A DNA stretch of 64,000 nt from Rhynchopus sp. YZ270_cl-10. Lineage: Eukaryota; Euglenozoa; Diplonemea; Diplonemida; Diplonemidae. Each line of letters begins with the position of its first letter. Positions within the stretch are counted from its first letter, which is position 1. Below, piece after piece: positions 51,154-62,619 of the stretch. The stretch is taken from positions 1,634,001 through 1,698,000 of the forward strand of contig OZ037847.1 in assembly GCA_964035575.1 (NCBI GenBank), given 5' to 3'. The notes below the pieces were generated by a model. It worked only from the letters and a program-made list of their open reading frames with translations, was not told where the DNA came from and did no database searches. The position numbers were made by a program, and so were the translations under genes.

Positions 51154-54100
51154 ATGTTGCGAAGCACACTAGTCCAAGGCACTGCCCGTGTCATAGCAGG
51201 GCAGAGGCGGTCATGCCAGTCGACACGCATCGTTGAGCCTCGTAAGGCCGAGACTGTGCTGTCACCCGGGTCCCTTGCGTATCTTGAGGAGATGTCGCAA
51301 CGCATCCAGCAGGGCGAGGAGGTCAACGTCACTGTACGCCAGGTGGTTGAGTCCGTGGAGGGTGCACTGAGCCTGGACGAGCCCATCATCTCCCGCGAGT
51401 TCGCACGCCCCACAAAGGACTCAAACAGAAGCGCAACACCCCAAGAGATCCGTGACGCCATCAAAGTAGCGCAGATGATCCGTGCCTTCTCCGTGCGTGG
51501 CCACTTCATGTGCGACCTCGACCCCCTCGGCCTCCTCAAGGGCGGCATCGACAGGAGCGGTGAAGTGCCCGGCGAGCTCACCCCAGACTACTTCGGCTTC
51601 ACAGAGTCGGATATGGACAAAGAGTTCCTGGTGCAGATGCACGAGGACATCGGTGGGATCTTCTCTAAGGGCGGCAGTATGACGCTCAGCAAGCTGCTCG
51701 AAAAGCTGAAGGACATCTACTGCGGCCGCATCGGGTGGGAGTTCATGCACATCCCCGACAGGGAGTGCACCAAATGGCTGCGCGAGCGTCTCGAGCTCCC
51801 AGAGGCAACCGACCTGAACCCCTCCATTGAGGACAAGAAGTCGATCCTCAAGGACCTTGCCGTCGGTGAGCTGTTCGAGCAGTTCCTGCACGTCAAGTAC
51901 CCAACAAAGCGCTTTGGGCTGGACGGAGGCGACGCGCTGATCCCCGGTATGATGGCCATGATCGAGCGGTGTGCGGACGACGGTGTGTCCGACGTTGTGA
52001 TCGGGATGTCCCACAGAGGGCGTCTCAACGTTCTCGCAAACGTGTGCGGGAAGCCCCTGACGCAGATCCTGCACGAATTCGAAGACGTGCTCCCTGAGAA
52101 TTCTTTCGGGAGCGGTGACGTGAAGTACCATTTGGGAACCGTGCAGGACCGTGTCACAAAGAGCGGGAAGCCCATCCGTGTGTCCCTTGTTGCAAACCCC
52201 AGCCATCTCGAAGCAGTTAACCCTGTGGTTGCAGGAAAGACACGCGCCAAGCAGCGCTACGCACAGGACCACGACGGGTCCAGATCTGTCCCCATCCTCC
52301 TCCACGGTGACGCAGCCTTCTCTGGGCAGGGTGTGTGCTACGAGACCTCTGGGCTTGCGAACCTGTACAGGTACACCTGCGGAGGTACCATCCACATTGT
52401 TGTGAACAACCAGATCGGCTTCACCACAAACCCCCAGGAGAACAGATCTTCCCCATACTGCACAGACATCGGGAAGCAAGGACACCCTGTCTTCCACGTG
52501 AACGGCGATGACCCAGAGAGCGTTGTGCGTGTGTGCAAAATGGCAGTCGACTACCGCCAGAAGTTCAAGAGCGACGTCATCATCGACCTTGTGTGCTACA
52601 GGCGCAACGGGCACAACGAAAAGGACGAGCCTATGTTCACACAGCCGATGATGTACCAGGCCATCAAGGACCACCCCTCCGTGCTCACCCTCTACGAGAA
52701 GAAGCTCATTGAAGAAGGCTCGCTCACAAAGAAGGACACCCAGGCCGTCCGCAAGGAGGTGGACAAGCACCTCAAGGAACAATACAAAAGCGCGAAGAGC
52801 TACATTCCCGACAAGAACGACTGGCTCGAGTCGAAGTGGGAATTCTACAGGTCGAATAGCCAACTCGCCTCCCTCAGAAGCACAGGTGTCAGTGTAGCAC
52901 AGCTGCAGGACATAGGCAAGAAGCTGTACGAGTACCCCGAAGGCTTTGTCCCGCACCCTAAGTTGAAGGGCATTCTGAAGCGCAGTCAGGGCCATCTTGC
53001 CACTGGCGAGTCTATCGAGTGGGGCACTGCGGAGGCACTTGCATTAGGAACCCTTCTGCTTGAGGGCAACCACGTGCGCCTGAGTGGGCAGGATGTGGAG
53101 AGAGGAACATTCTCGCACCGCCACGCCGTCATCCACGACTACAACACCGCAGACACGTACTGCCCCCTTGGGAACCTGCACTCCTCGCAGGCGCACTTTG
53201 AGGTGTGCAACTCGTCGCTCTCTGAGTACGGTGTCCTTGGGTTCGAGGTGGGCTACAGCATGGAGAACCCAGCCTCGCTGGTGCTGTGGGAGGCGCAGTT
53301 CGGGGACTTTGCGAACGGTGCGCAGGTCATCTTTGACCAGTTCCTTTCCAGTGGAGAGGAGAAGTGGGTGCGTCAGTGCGGTCTGGTTGTGCTCCTGCCC
53401 CACGGATACGACGGACAGGGTCCTGAGCACTCCTCGAGCCGTATTGAGAGATACCTGATTGCGTCCGACGAGGACGAGACTGGCCCTAAGGGAGGTGCCA
53501 CCAACTCTGAGGAGCAGATTCTGCGTTCCAACTGGCAGGTATGTTCCATGATTTTGTTTTCTCAACATGCTGTCAACAGCGCTACTCCACGTGGTTTGTC
53601 CACAACAACCCAACACTCAACATATCACCAACAACAGGTCTGCTACCCGTCGACACCGGCGAACTACTTCCACATGCTGAGAAGACAGCTCCACAGAGAG
53701 TTCAGAAAGCCCCTCATTGTCGCTGTGTATGTCCCCTCCCACCAACACCCACACATGCTCCATTCCCTGCAGCTCGAAGGCATACCTGCGGGCACCGAAC
53801 GTGTCGCCGCTCTCAGACTTCTCGCCGGAGACGTCCTTCAAATTGGGTATGTAATGTCCTCCCTTTCCTGCTCCCCTATAAACACCTTCTTCAGTGATTG
53901 ACGACCCATCCGATCAATTGGTGACGCCGCCGATTCTTGTGAAAAAGGTTGCGTTCTGCTCAGGACAGATCTACTTCAAGGCTGCAGAGGAGCGGAAGAA
54001 GCGTGAGAGGTGGGACGTTGCGCTGGTGCGTGTCGAGCAGCTTGCGCCGTTCCCCTTCCAGCAGGTGAAGGAGGTGCTTGAGCGCTACAGCAACGCTGAG

Positions 54101-54547
54101 GTGGTGTGGCTCCAGGAGGAGCCCAAGAACATGGGTGCGTGGACACACACCCGCCCCCGCTTCCGCACTGTGATCAACGAGCTGAACCTGAACAGCAAGA
54201 TCCGCTACGTCGGTAGGGCACCTGCTGCGTCGCCCGCCACTGGTCTCGCGGTATGATTCTTTTATTCTTATGCGACTCAGCAGAGAGGCTTAGGTTCATC
54301 TTATAATCTTATAAAACTAAGACGTACGGCCGATGCTAAACAATGTTGATGGCTTTGTCTCATTTTGGACCCTCTTTTTCTTATGTGGCTTGCCCCGACC
54401 ATTTTACGCGCGATTCTCACCATAGGATGGCAGTTCACACTATATCAGTTTACGATACTTTTCAAAACCATCTACAAAACCACATACCCATCACAGAGCA
54501 TCCACGCCGTTGAGCACCAGAGACTGATGGACAGCCTCTTCGACTGA
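51154..54547 (+). CDS. OGDH: 2-oxoglutarate dehydrogenase E1 component (mitochondrial), 5 exons
   Basis: Thiamine-diphosphate enzyme that decarboxylates 2-oxoglutarate in the TCA cycle; 984 aa, full length. Exons 51154-53538, 53638-53726, 53773-53846, 53895-54250, 54497-54547, all in phase. The start MLRSTLVQGTARVIAGQRR is a typical basic mitochondrial presequence. Then comes the E1 N-terminal segment, GMSHRGRLNVLANV (about 282-295), the ThDP/Mg site GDAAFSGQG (about 385-393), NNQIGFTTNP, HNEKDEPMFTQP (about 486-497), the pyrimidine-binding domain (HRHAV, EVGYSMENP, GAQVIFDQF, LLPHGYDGQGPEHSS) and the C-terminal FHMLRRQ, WLQEEPKNMGAW, APAASPATG. All catalytic parts appear intact. The last intron (54251-54496) contains an HP1 element. 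Confidence 0.97.
54272..54316 (+). repeat. HP1 element within an OGDH intron
   Basis: GCGACTCAGCAGAGAGGCTT then AGGTTCATCTTATAATC and TTATAAAACTAAG. It sits 21 nt inside the last OGDH intron, whose own donor is GTATGA, so here it is cargo, not the whole intron. Confidence 0.65.
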
Positions 54548-55372
54548 GCCCCGCTACCCAGCATTCGGGTCCAGCCCGGGTGTGTTTCCCCCTTTTTTTC
54601 AGTTTTGGATTTTGTAAAAGAGTGTGAGGAGTGACAAATGTGAGGTTGATGTTATGTAGGTTTGCAGAATGCAGGTTTTCGGTCTTCGCCTAATGGGGAA
54701 CAAAAAGTAAAACAGAAATTACAAAAAAAAGAAAAGAAAAAGAAAAACTCTGACCCGAGCTATTAGCTTCGCCCTGGTACGTCAACACCTCTTCTTTCTC
54801 GGTTGCCTTTTGTTCTGCCTTTCATTCCTTTACCGACGAGTGGAAGCAGGACAAAGAAGTCTCAGTGTACACCGCGAAAAGCGAGAGTAGGTTGGCTGTG
54901 GGCGGCACGTGGAGATCTTCGTCAAATTTTCGAAAAAAAAAAAAGCAAAACAAAACAAACCAAATTCAAAAAAAAAGTTCTTTTCTTTTCCAGTCGAAGT
55001 AGCAACTGTATATCTATGACGAACAAAAATATGTATTACAACCGTTCAAACGAACACCATTTTGTTTTTTTTTTCTGTTCGCAATCAATGCTTTGTATGA
55101 AACAAAAATTGGGGGAGGGGGTTTTCCAACTATGGAACCATTGGGAGGGAAACAGCCATTTATTAAAGCAGACAAAAAAAAATCGCAACGACGGAAATAT
55201 GAAAAAAGAAACCGAAAATTTCACAAAGAAGCAGGAAAAAACCATGGAACAAAAAAGTCTTCTCTCCCTCTCTCTCTCCTTCTCCCTCTACCCCCAGACG
55301 TCCTTTCTCTTATCCCCACCCACCTCCACCACACACTCTTCCCCCACCAGAATCAATTCACAACAACCAAAA
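54548..55372. other. Spacer OGDH to transporter
   Basis: No gene seen. A-rich; the last ~110 nt are T/C-rich with CCCCCAG, the likely leader of the transporter gene. Confidence 0.6.
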
Positions 55373-56758
55373 ATGAGTTTCACCGAATCTGATACTCTAC
55401 TTAAGGATGCGGCCACTCGTGTCCAAATCGATGATGGGTTTGACGGAAAGGACGATGATGGTGCGTCTACGAGTGCTTCGTGGTTGACCCGCGATGTGAA
55501 GAACAAGGAGATGGTGAAGTCCTACGTCACCACCGTGTGCACCATGGCGGGAACAGGCATTCTGGGGCTTCCCTTCACACTCAAGCAGGGCGGGTGGTTG
55601 ATGACACCCCTTCTGGTTTTCATCGGAGTAATGGCGCTGTACACAGGCAAGCTGGTGATGAGAAACCTCTACCGCCCGGCAGGAAGGCTTGCAGGGTACC
55701 CCGAGACCGGTGAGGTTGCGTGTGGCTTCTACGGCAAGATGGCAGTGCACATCTTTCAGAAGTCAACGCTGCTGGGCGTCTCCACACTCTTCCTGATCCT
55801 CGCCGCACAGTTCCTCAACTCTGCCTTCGACGAGTTCAGCTCCCACCACAACCCCACCAAAAGGCAGTGGACGCTCATCTCCGCAGGCGTCGTTTCCATC
55901 CCGGTGCTCTTCTTCTCCAACATGGATGCGCTTGCTTCGACGTCAACCCTTGGCTCGTTGGTGACATTTACATGTGTGATCGGCGTGCTCATCATTGCTG
56001 CGACACACAAGCCGGCTGAAGACCCGTCGCACGATTTTGTGCACGTCACCAACTTCCCGATTGCGTTTTCTGCAGTGTGCCTGTCGTTTGGAGGCCATGC
56101 AGCGTTCCCAACAATCCAGCAGAACATGGCACAGATGGGTGTAGGGATGAACCGCTTCAACCGCGTGCTTGACTACTCCTTCGCGACGCTCATGATCTTC
56201 TACGTTCCCGTTGCCGTGACGGGGTACTACATCTACGGGGAAGACGTCGCCTCTCCCATTGTGGGCTCTCTTCCACCGTCGAACCCAGGCACCATCACAA
56301 TTGAACTGGCGATGACGATCCACTTGTTGATGGCGTTCCCCATTCCGCAGCAGGTTGTGTACAACGAGATTGAAGTCTACTTTGGGCTCGTCCGCGAGGA
56401 CGGAAAGTACCTTTCCACGCTCGACCTGTCGCACATTGCACCCCGCTTCTGCATCCGTGCGTTTGGTCTCATCTGCTCGGCGATGACTGCGTACTTCATG
56501 CCATACTTTATGGACTTTATGTCCTTGGTGGGTGCCTTGGGTGTTGGTGTCATGGTCTTTATTCTCCCCTCTCTCTTTGCCATTTGCCTCCACGAGAAGG
56601 AGCGCGAGCCAGGTCCACGCAGCAACGACGAGATCATCTGGTACACTTGGCTGGTGTTCATCATCCTCATCGGATTCGTTGGTGGCGGTGTCGGTGCCCA
56701 GCAAGCAATCAAGGGGCTCATCGACCACATCAAAGCTGACAAAACCGGTCTCGATTGA
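55373..56758 (+). CDS. AAAP-family amino acid transporter
   Basis: Integral membrane protein of 461 aa, single exon, of the amino acid/auxin permease family (SLC32/36/38 relatives), expected to carry amino acids by proton or sodium coupling. An acidic N-terminal tail (1-45) is followed by the family's first helix, VTTVCTMAGTGILGLPFTLKQGGW (near 54-77), with the characteristic G-x-G-x-L-x-L-P, then about ten further hydrophobic helices. FGGHAAFPTIQQNM (about 241-254) is the conserved mid-protein block, and AMTIHLLMAFPIP another family segment. The long open frame upstream of 55373 is A-rich leader. The C-terminal tail is short (IDHIKADKTGLD). Substrate and membrane cannot be told from sequence. 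Confidence 0.92.
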   Translation: MSFTESDTLLKDAATRVQIDDGFDGKDDDGASTSASWLTRDVKNKEMVKSYVTTVCTMAGTGILGLPFTLKQGGWLMTPLLVFIGVMALYTGKLVMRNLYRPAGRLAGYPETGEVACGFYGKMAVHIFQKSTLLGVSTLFLILAAQFLNSAFDEFSSHHNPTKRQWTLISAGVVSIPVLFFSNMDALASTSTLGSLVTFTCVIGVLIIAATHKPAEDPSHDFVHVTNFPIAFSAVCLSFGGHAAFPTIQQNMAQMGVGMNRFNRVLDYSFATLMIFYVPVAVTGYYIYGEDVASPIVGSLPPSNPGTITIELAMTIHLLMAFPIPQQVVYNEIEVYFGLVREDGKYLSTLDLSHIAPRFCIRAFGLICSAMTAYFMPYFMDFMSLVGALGVGVMVFILPSLFAICLHEKEREPGPRSNDEIIWYTWLVFIILIGFVGGGVGAQQAIKGLIDHIKADKTGLD

Positions 56759-58629
56759 TCTGCAGGAAGGTCACCTGTTCATTTTGCATTTGGTTCTAAA
56801 CTTTTCTTTCTTTTAGTGTGCCTGGGCTCGCTCATCTTTCAGCTTTATTTTTTATGTGCCTATGAGAGGCGACGTTGCTTATACAGAAGCATCAGTCAGG
56901 CTGTCCTGACACGCCTCCTGAGCAGCAGCCACGTGGGTGTGGGCTTTTGATTGAAGTTTCATCACTGTGCTAGGGGAACTCATGGCTTCTCTGTCTGGGC
57001 ACACGTAGTAGTGTGCCCGCCTTCATCACACGGAACATTCCCAGCTCTTCAGGTCCTGGAATGTCATCCCAACCGGTGCAGTGTAAATGTTGCTGCCCGG
57101 CTCTGGACTCTTGGGGGTTTTTATTTTTTGTGAAGAACCGGATCACTTTTTGTTTTTCCTCTTTTTTTTTTTTTTTTTTTTTGTTGCATTTTCAACGAAT
57201 TTTTAAAGTCCATAATTGTTTATCCTGCACGAAAAAACACATTCAGTTGATATTGGCTTAGCACCAACTACTGGAGAACGTGCATGGGTACCTCTCCCCC
57301 GATCCCAAGCTTTGATTATTGTTGTTTATTTTTCTGCCCCAAGGTGAGTGCGAAGTGCCTTACAGACTGTCTTCCTTTTGGTGGCAAAATGCTCACCGGT
57401 GTTTTACCCTCAAAATGGCTGGTATTGGCAGCAGTGTAGTTAGAAAATGCACGATCCACCTTTTCGGATAACCGGTATCAAGTTGTGTGCGCCCAATGCT
57501 TCAGCTTTTCTTTCAAAGAAATTATCGGTTTTTGCACGTTTTCGTGTTTTGATAGCGTGGATCCTGCCACGCCAGATTGTGAAACAGCATTCACCCGAAT
57601 TGGAAGTGGGAATCTATTTTTTTTTTTTTTTTTTCAATTTCTCTCTTTTGTTTGTTTGCATTATGCCCGTCGTCGTTGCCGTTGCGGATGTGAGTTTCCA
57701 GAGTCTTTCTTGCCTCGTTTAATCTTTGCTCCTGCTGGCCGAGGTCAAATACTACTTTCATTTGCGGGTCAGAAGGATGCCACACTGCATATCTAGCACG
57801 ACTGGCACACACTGTGCTAAAAGGACTGTGGCTTCGAGCTGAGCTGCGAACTGTACCAGTTTGCGGGCATGAATTCTCTTCGAAGCCTAATTCCCACGGC
57901 AGCCTCACGGAGGATGTGTGTACTATGCCATTAACCCCTTCCCCCCTTTTTCTCCCCTATAGGGGGAGCCACCAAAGGCGTTTTGCTGTCCAAAACCCAT
58001 TTTTTTGGGACAAGAAATGCTCTGTTGAGGTCGTCAAGTGGTTTATTGGGATATATGGGTGATCCCCAGGGTGATTTGCGGCCATTTTAGTGGGTTTCTT
58101 CACCGAAATTTCAAAAAAAATGGGTTTCGGACAGCAATTTCCTTCTACGTGGTTCCCCCTACTTTTCTCCCCTCTCAGAAGTTCCTTGAGGGGAGTCGTT
58201 TGTTCAGGAAATCCCGCACAAAGGTCGAGGCGTGACTTTTGGTGGTCAGTACTGTTTGTAGGTGACCTAACCCGAGAAGCTTAGGTTCACCAACACCAAT
58301 TTTTCTTTTTCTTTTTTTTTAGAAGGGCCAGCTGCTACCGTTTCGTCTGTATTTTAATATATTTTTTTTATCAACTACTTTTGAATTTGCGCACAGTTGA
58401 AATCCTGATTGCACAACGCCGATGCCTCTTTTTGCTTCGGATGTGTGCCGTCCGTGATTCCAATTTTCTTGAGCACCCAACTTCCCATTGTTGTTTTTTT
58501 GTCCTCTTTTGGGGAGTACACGTTACCACCCTATGCTTACTGTTTGATACAGTAGTAAGTACATGAATTTGTGTATTTTTTTTTTGGTGCACTCTTTCAT
58601 GATTTGATTTCATTTTTTTTTTTTTTTAA
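56759..58629. other. Spacer transporter to piggyBac-like element
   Basis: 1.9 kb without a credible gene. A degenerate HP1/HP2-type unit (about 56816-56875) and an HP1 copy (58262). Confidence 0.6.
58262..58321 (+). repeat. HP1 element, GT...AG
   Basis: GTGACCTAACCCGAGAAGC then TTAGGTTCACC, ending in a T/C tract and TTTTTTAG. Intron-like limits; no gene recognised on either side. Confidence 0.65.
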
Positions 58630-59998
58630 CCCTTTAGACCCGAAGCCAGATTTTCGACCCACTTTTGAGTTTTGGTTTTGGGGGCTCTCCAACCGGTAAA
58701 GGGACCCCAGATGCAAATTTTTAATCGTACCTGGCCGCAATTGAAAGATTTTGAACACGGCTTTCAATTCCATTATTTTAACTTTTTTTTCGCAAAAAAA
58801 TGTTTTACCCAAAATGAGGTACGCATAAAATCCATCTTTTGGTTTTTTACTGATCCTTCCGGCAAAAAAAATCACCGTAAATTATTGCTGTCCGAAAATG
58901 GCGTTATTTGAAAGATTGACCACAAAATCTTTTCAAACAAAAAAAAAATCGAGCAAAAAGTCCTAGTAGAATCCAACTTAGATGAGTGTAGCTCTGTTAG
59001 CAGCATGTCTAAAAATCGATTTCCCTAACGATTTACACTGAAACACCACTACACACGTAAAAAGGCGATTTTTTTCACGTTTTTGGGCATCTACAGGTCC
59101 GAAACACCCCCAGAATGGGTCAGAATGACCCTGTGTGCCGAACATTCACAAAAAAAGCACCCTGCAATACGAAAAAATAGTGAAAACCCGGCTTATAGTG
59201 TGTTTTGGGTGGGAATAAGGCAAATAATAGTCAGAAAAACAGTGATTTTGGTGGTGGTTCTCACGGACTTCCAAAGTGCACTCAGATGCACAAAAGTTTT
59301 CGATTCTTGCTTCTTTTGACAGATTTGACATCAAATCTTTCCAAAAATGCAAAAATCTGTTCACGAAAATGAGTAGAACCCTACTTATCAACCCTACTCG
59401 CCTTACGACCTTGGCAACGTACAACCCGTGATTTTGGTGGTAAAATCACACCAAAATCCGAGGATAGCACAGATGCATAAAAGTTTTCGATTTTGTCGTA
59501 TTTTGAAAGATGCGAACGAAATCTTTCCACACAAAAAAAGTGTTTTCACGAAAACGACTAGAAAATTTCTTATCACATGGCGGCCCTGAAAAGTGACTTT
59601 TTCCCGTACTTTTTCATGCTCCCCGGCATCCAAGGAAAACCCAGATGCATAAAAGTGTTCTTAGATGGCGTATTTTGAAAGATCGGCTAAAAATCTTTCA
59701 AAATATAAAAAAATGTTTTTCTGAAAATGAGTAGAACCCCAGTAATAGCCTAGTGGTATTAGGAGGGATATTTTAGGGGGTGTTGGTCAAAAAACATGAT
59801 TTTCCGTGGCAGCTCCTCCTTCCCTCCAGCATCCAAAAAAATATCAGATGAACAAAACTTTTCGATTCTTGCTTCTTTTGAAAGATCGGCGCAAAATCTT
59901 TCAAAATATAAAAAATGTTTTTCCCATTTTGAGTAGAACACTCCTAATTGTCTGGCGCCATTCGGGTGGCCATATATGGGTATCTCGGGTCTAAAGGG
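58630..59998. mobile_element. piggyBac-like non-autonomous element with internal tandem repeats
   Basis: Both ends are TTAA followed by CCCTTTAGACCCGA in inverted orientation, the TTAA target and CCC start typical of piggyBac elements. Between them there is no transposase. The interior is made of four to five diverged units of roughly 170-200 bp, each with CAGATGCA(C/T)AAAAG, TTTCGATT, a GAAAGAT...AAATCTTTC inverted pair and GAAAATGAGTAGAAC. Unit sequences differ widely, so the array is old or loosely conserved. Confidence 0.8.
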
Positions 59999-60002
59999 TT
60001 AA

Positions 60003-60708
60003 AGGGAAAAACTAATACGAACCCTCATGCGTCTGGCCAGAGTCCCAACGTCTCATATGCCACACTCTTAGGGATGAGGTGTCCCGTCTGTAAGTATCCT
60101 TGCCCCTCCAGACAGGTGGCTGCAGAGCGCACCTCTAGGCGAGACTGTTGATGACAAAAGCAAAACCATACCATTTTAACGCATCTTTGTTTGTGGCGTA
60201 TTTTTGAGATGTGAGTGCACGGGTACATCCATCTTTCAAATTTTCTCTTTTTTTCTCTGCAAGAATGAACAAAAGAGAGTTGATGCATGGTCGTACACTT
60301 CAGCTTCTCCAATACTGGGGGGCGTCTAATTGCGCAAAAGAACGTTTATTGCTTCTTCTTTCCTGGACAACGTGCAGCCGCGACTTTCCGCATTAATGAC
60401 ATTTGTTTTAATTTTTTTTTTTCATCCCTTTTTTTCTACCGCCCCCCCATTGTGTTCGCTCTCTCTAGCGTGCGTGTGTGTGTTTTTTTATATTGCCTGG
60501 GTGCTTTAAGGTAGATATCCATATTAGCAGTACGCCGTCATATTAGCAGCGCGCCGTACACGCGTTAGTTAGTTCACTCACACGGCTGAACTATCTTTGC
60601 ATTGCGTAGGAGGACATTCTAGAGATGTTAGATAATCCAGCCGAGTCAGGCTGCTTGTTCAAAAATCCAAACCCCAGTCGATTCTGAATTTTACCATTTT
60701 TTAAATTG
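60003..60708. other. Spacer between transposons
   Basis: No gene. A degenerate HP-type unit (about 60207-60245), T runs and short CATATTAGCAG repeats near 60520-60550. Confidence 0.55.
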
Positions 60709-60716
60709 GCAAAAGT

Positions 60717-61594
60717 CAGTGTTTCCGCGACCCAAAAATCGGACGAAGTTCGTCCGGTAGGAAAAAAAAAAAAAAAACTGCCGGACGAAGTTCATCCGGG
60801 GAGTGGGAAAAATGGGTGGGGAGAGGGCCCGGGGTACATTGTAAAGTGGACGAGTGGGGTGCGGCCCCGCAGGGGACGCACCCCACCCCGTATAGAAAAA
60901 TAAAGGCCTCCCCTCTTTGGCGTCGCGCAGATCTGCGGCCGCACTTATGGTATCCCCCTCTATCATTCCCCTCAAACCCTTTGCGGGTTTGCGCACGGAG
61001 TACAGCATTGAACAGCTAGGCAGATTGTACGACCAGTTCTTCACCCCCCACAAACTGTCCTACATGCATCACGATGTCGTGGGTGGGGATGCGCTGAAGC
61101 CGGTGTACAGCGACACCGCTGAACGGAAGCAGTTCCAGACAGCCAGTATTGTGCAGGGGGTTGAATTCAGTGACCTGTTGGCAGAGTGGCAAGAGCTCAA
61201 GTCGGTGTTGAGGGTGTGCACCTCAATGACAACTCTTCATGACGTTCTGATGTATGTTGAGCTCAATGAGGAAGGTGACACCGAGTACCCTCAGATGAGG
61301 ACGTTATTCCGTCTCTTGTTCACTCTTCCTGTGGGTACAAGCACAGCTGAGCGCTTATTCCACCACCCGCCACGCTTTGTTTTCGAGTATCTCGTAACGT
61401 GAGTTTCTCACCTGTTGTGTCTCACGAAAGACCGTGAGGCGAGACAACTCCGCCGGAGGCCCCCGACCCGGCGCGCGAAGCGCGCCGGGCTCGACCTGTA
61501 TTGTGTTAAGCACTATAGTAAAAAAAAATTTTTTGGGGGGGAAAAAAAACTCGTCTGCCCCCTTCGAAAACACCGGAAGAACGCGGAAACCCTG
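60717..61594. mobile_element. hAT-family transposon, internally deleted
   Basis: Starts CAGTGTTTCCGCG and ends CGCGGAAACCCTG, imperfect 13-bp inverted ends of hAT type. It is flanked by a perfect 8-bp direct repeat GCAAAAGT (60709-60716 and 61595-61602), the hAT target-site signature. It encodes only the C-terminal part of a transposase. At 878 bp it is far shorter than an autonomous hAT. The intact target duplication argues for a fairly recent insertion. Confidence 0.88.
60917..61402 (+). CDS. hAT transposase C-terminal remnant
   Basis: Frame of 161 codons within the hAT element. The end, YPQMRTLFRLLFTLPVGTST followed by AERLF, matches the hAT C-terminal dimerisation domain (tyrosine-proline helix, then leucine-rich helix, P-V-S-S/G-S, then E-R). 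The catalytic DDE part and the BED zinc finger are missing, so it cannot catalyse transposition. It may be expressed only as a fragment, if at all. Confidence 0.7.
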   Translation: MASRRSAAALMVSPSIIPLKPFAGLRTEYSIEQLGRLYDQFFTPHKLSYMHHDVVGGDALKPVYSDTAERKQFQTASIVQGVEFSDLLAEWQELKSVLRVCTSMTTLHDVLMYVELNEEGDTEYPQMRTLFRLLFTLPVGTSTAERLFHHPPRFVFEYLVT

Positions 61595-62619
61595 GCAAAA
61601 GTCAAAAAAAATAAAAACTGATCAGCCCAACAGTCGGATTACTGTCCATGTACATCGGCTTTACTCGAACCCCGGCAGTGTGTAGTGGTTTGCCATTCAT
61701 TTGAAAAGTATCTGACTTCTATTTGAATGGGTGCCAACCATGTTTTTTTATAAGTGTGAACTATTCGAATGTGTTGCGCCAACGAAGTAGAACAAACCAA
61801 GACAGCATGGACACAGCAACAATAATATTTTTGGTGCGTCCAAAAAATCCTTATTCACAACTTTGCTCTAAGTATGCCCCCAGTCCTCCCAGCACCCCTT
61901 AAGCATACAGTGCACACGAGTCGGATTATCGGATACGATAATAACTATCGTATGAAATTATCGCATATTATCGCACGATAATGTACGTTACCCCTTTTTT
62001 TTACCCCTTGAAGGCCCCTTTTTCTTTTTGGATGCAAGTATCTCGTTGGGTGTTGTTTTCCCCCTTGTTCCCTACCAAAATGAAGCATGGTAGCGCACAT
62101 TGCGCCGTGCGTTTTTGGTTCAGAAATGTTTCTTTTCTGTTCTGCGCGCCAAATATCGACTCGAGGGCTTTTTCTGACTGGTAGTATGAACTGTTTGTGT
62201 ATGAACGGTTTGTATCACCCAGAAGCAAATGTCCAAATTCATATCTGGGGCTCTTTTCAGCAGCAGTGTGTTTGTGGCCCACTCCCCCAGTCCATCCCTC
62301 ACGTCATTATTTAGTGTGCAACAAAAGAGTGTTTGTGTCTAAATGAAAATTCTGAACCAAAACAGAAACCAAACCAAACCAAACCAAACCAACTCAGGCA
62401 TGTGGGCTTGGAGGTGACTTCAAAGCAGAATTTTTTTCGTTTGGAGAGTCGCTTACCGAGGCAACTCATATCCAACTTTGCATTGTTTTTTAAAAAGGTA
62501 AATTTTTTGAAAAAAAAAAGTGCATTTTCACCCTCTTTTTCTATGATTTCCAGATTTTGAGTTCCCCTCTCGTATCAGCACAAATAGGATCTACACAAAT
62601 ACAACAAACGCACCACACA
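61595..62619. other. Spacer before vWA-UBA gene
   Basis: No gene. A TATCG-rich inverted stretch (about 61928-61985) and an (AAACC)n tract near 62370. The GATTTCCAG at about 62555 could be a leader acceptor. Confidence 0.55.

Noticed and set aside
51421-52995. Minus-strand frame of 524 codons
   Set aside because: It lies antisense to the OGDH first exon, which has strong homology; GC-rich codons leave the complement open by chance.
54803-55372. 190-codon N-terminal extension of the transporter
   Set aside because: Lys/Asn- and Ser-rich leader sequence without family similarity; the family begins near 55373.
58640-59990. Possible CRISPR-like array
   Set aside because: Units are long, diverged and bounded by transposon ends; the host is a eukaryote.
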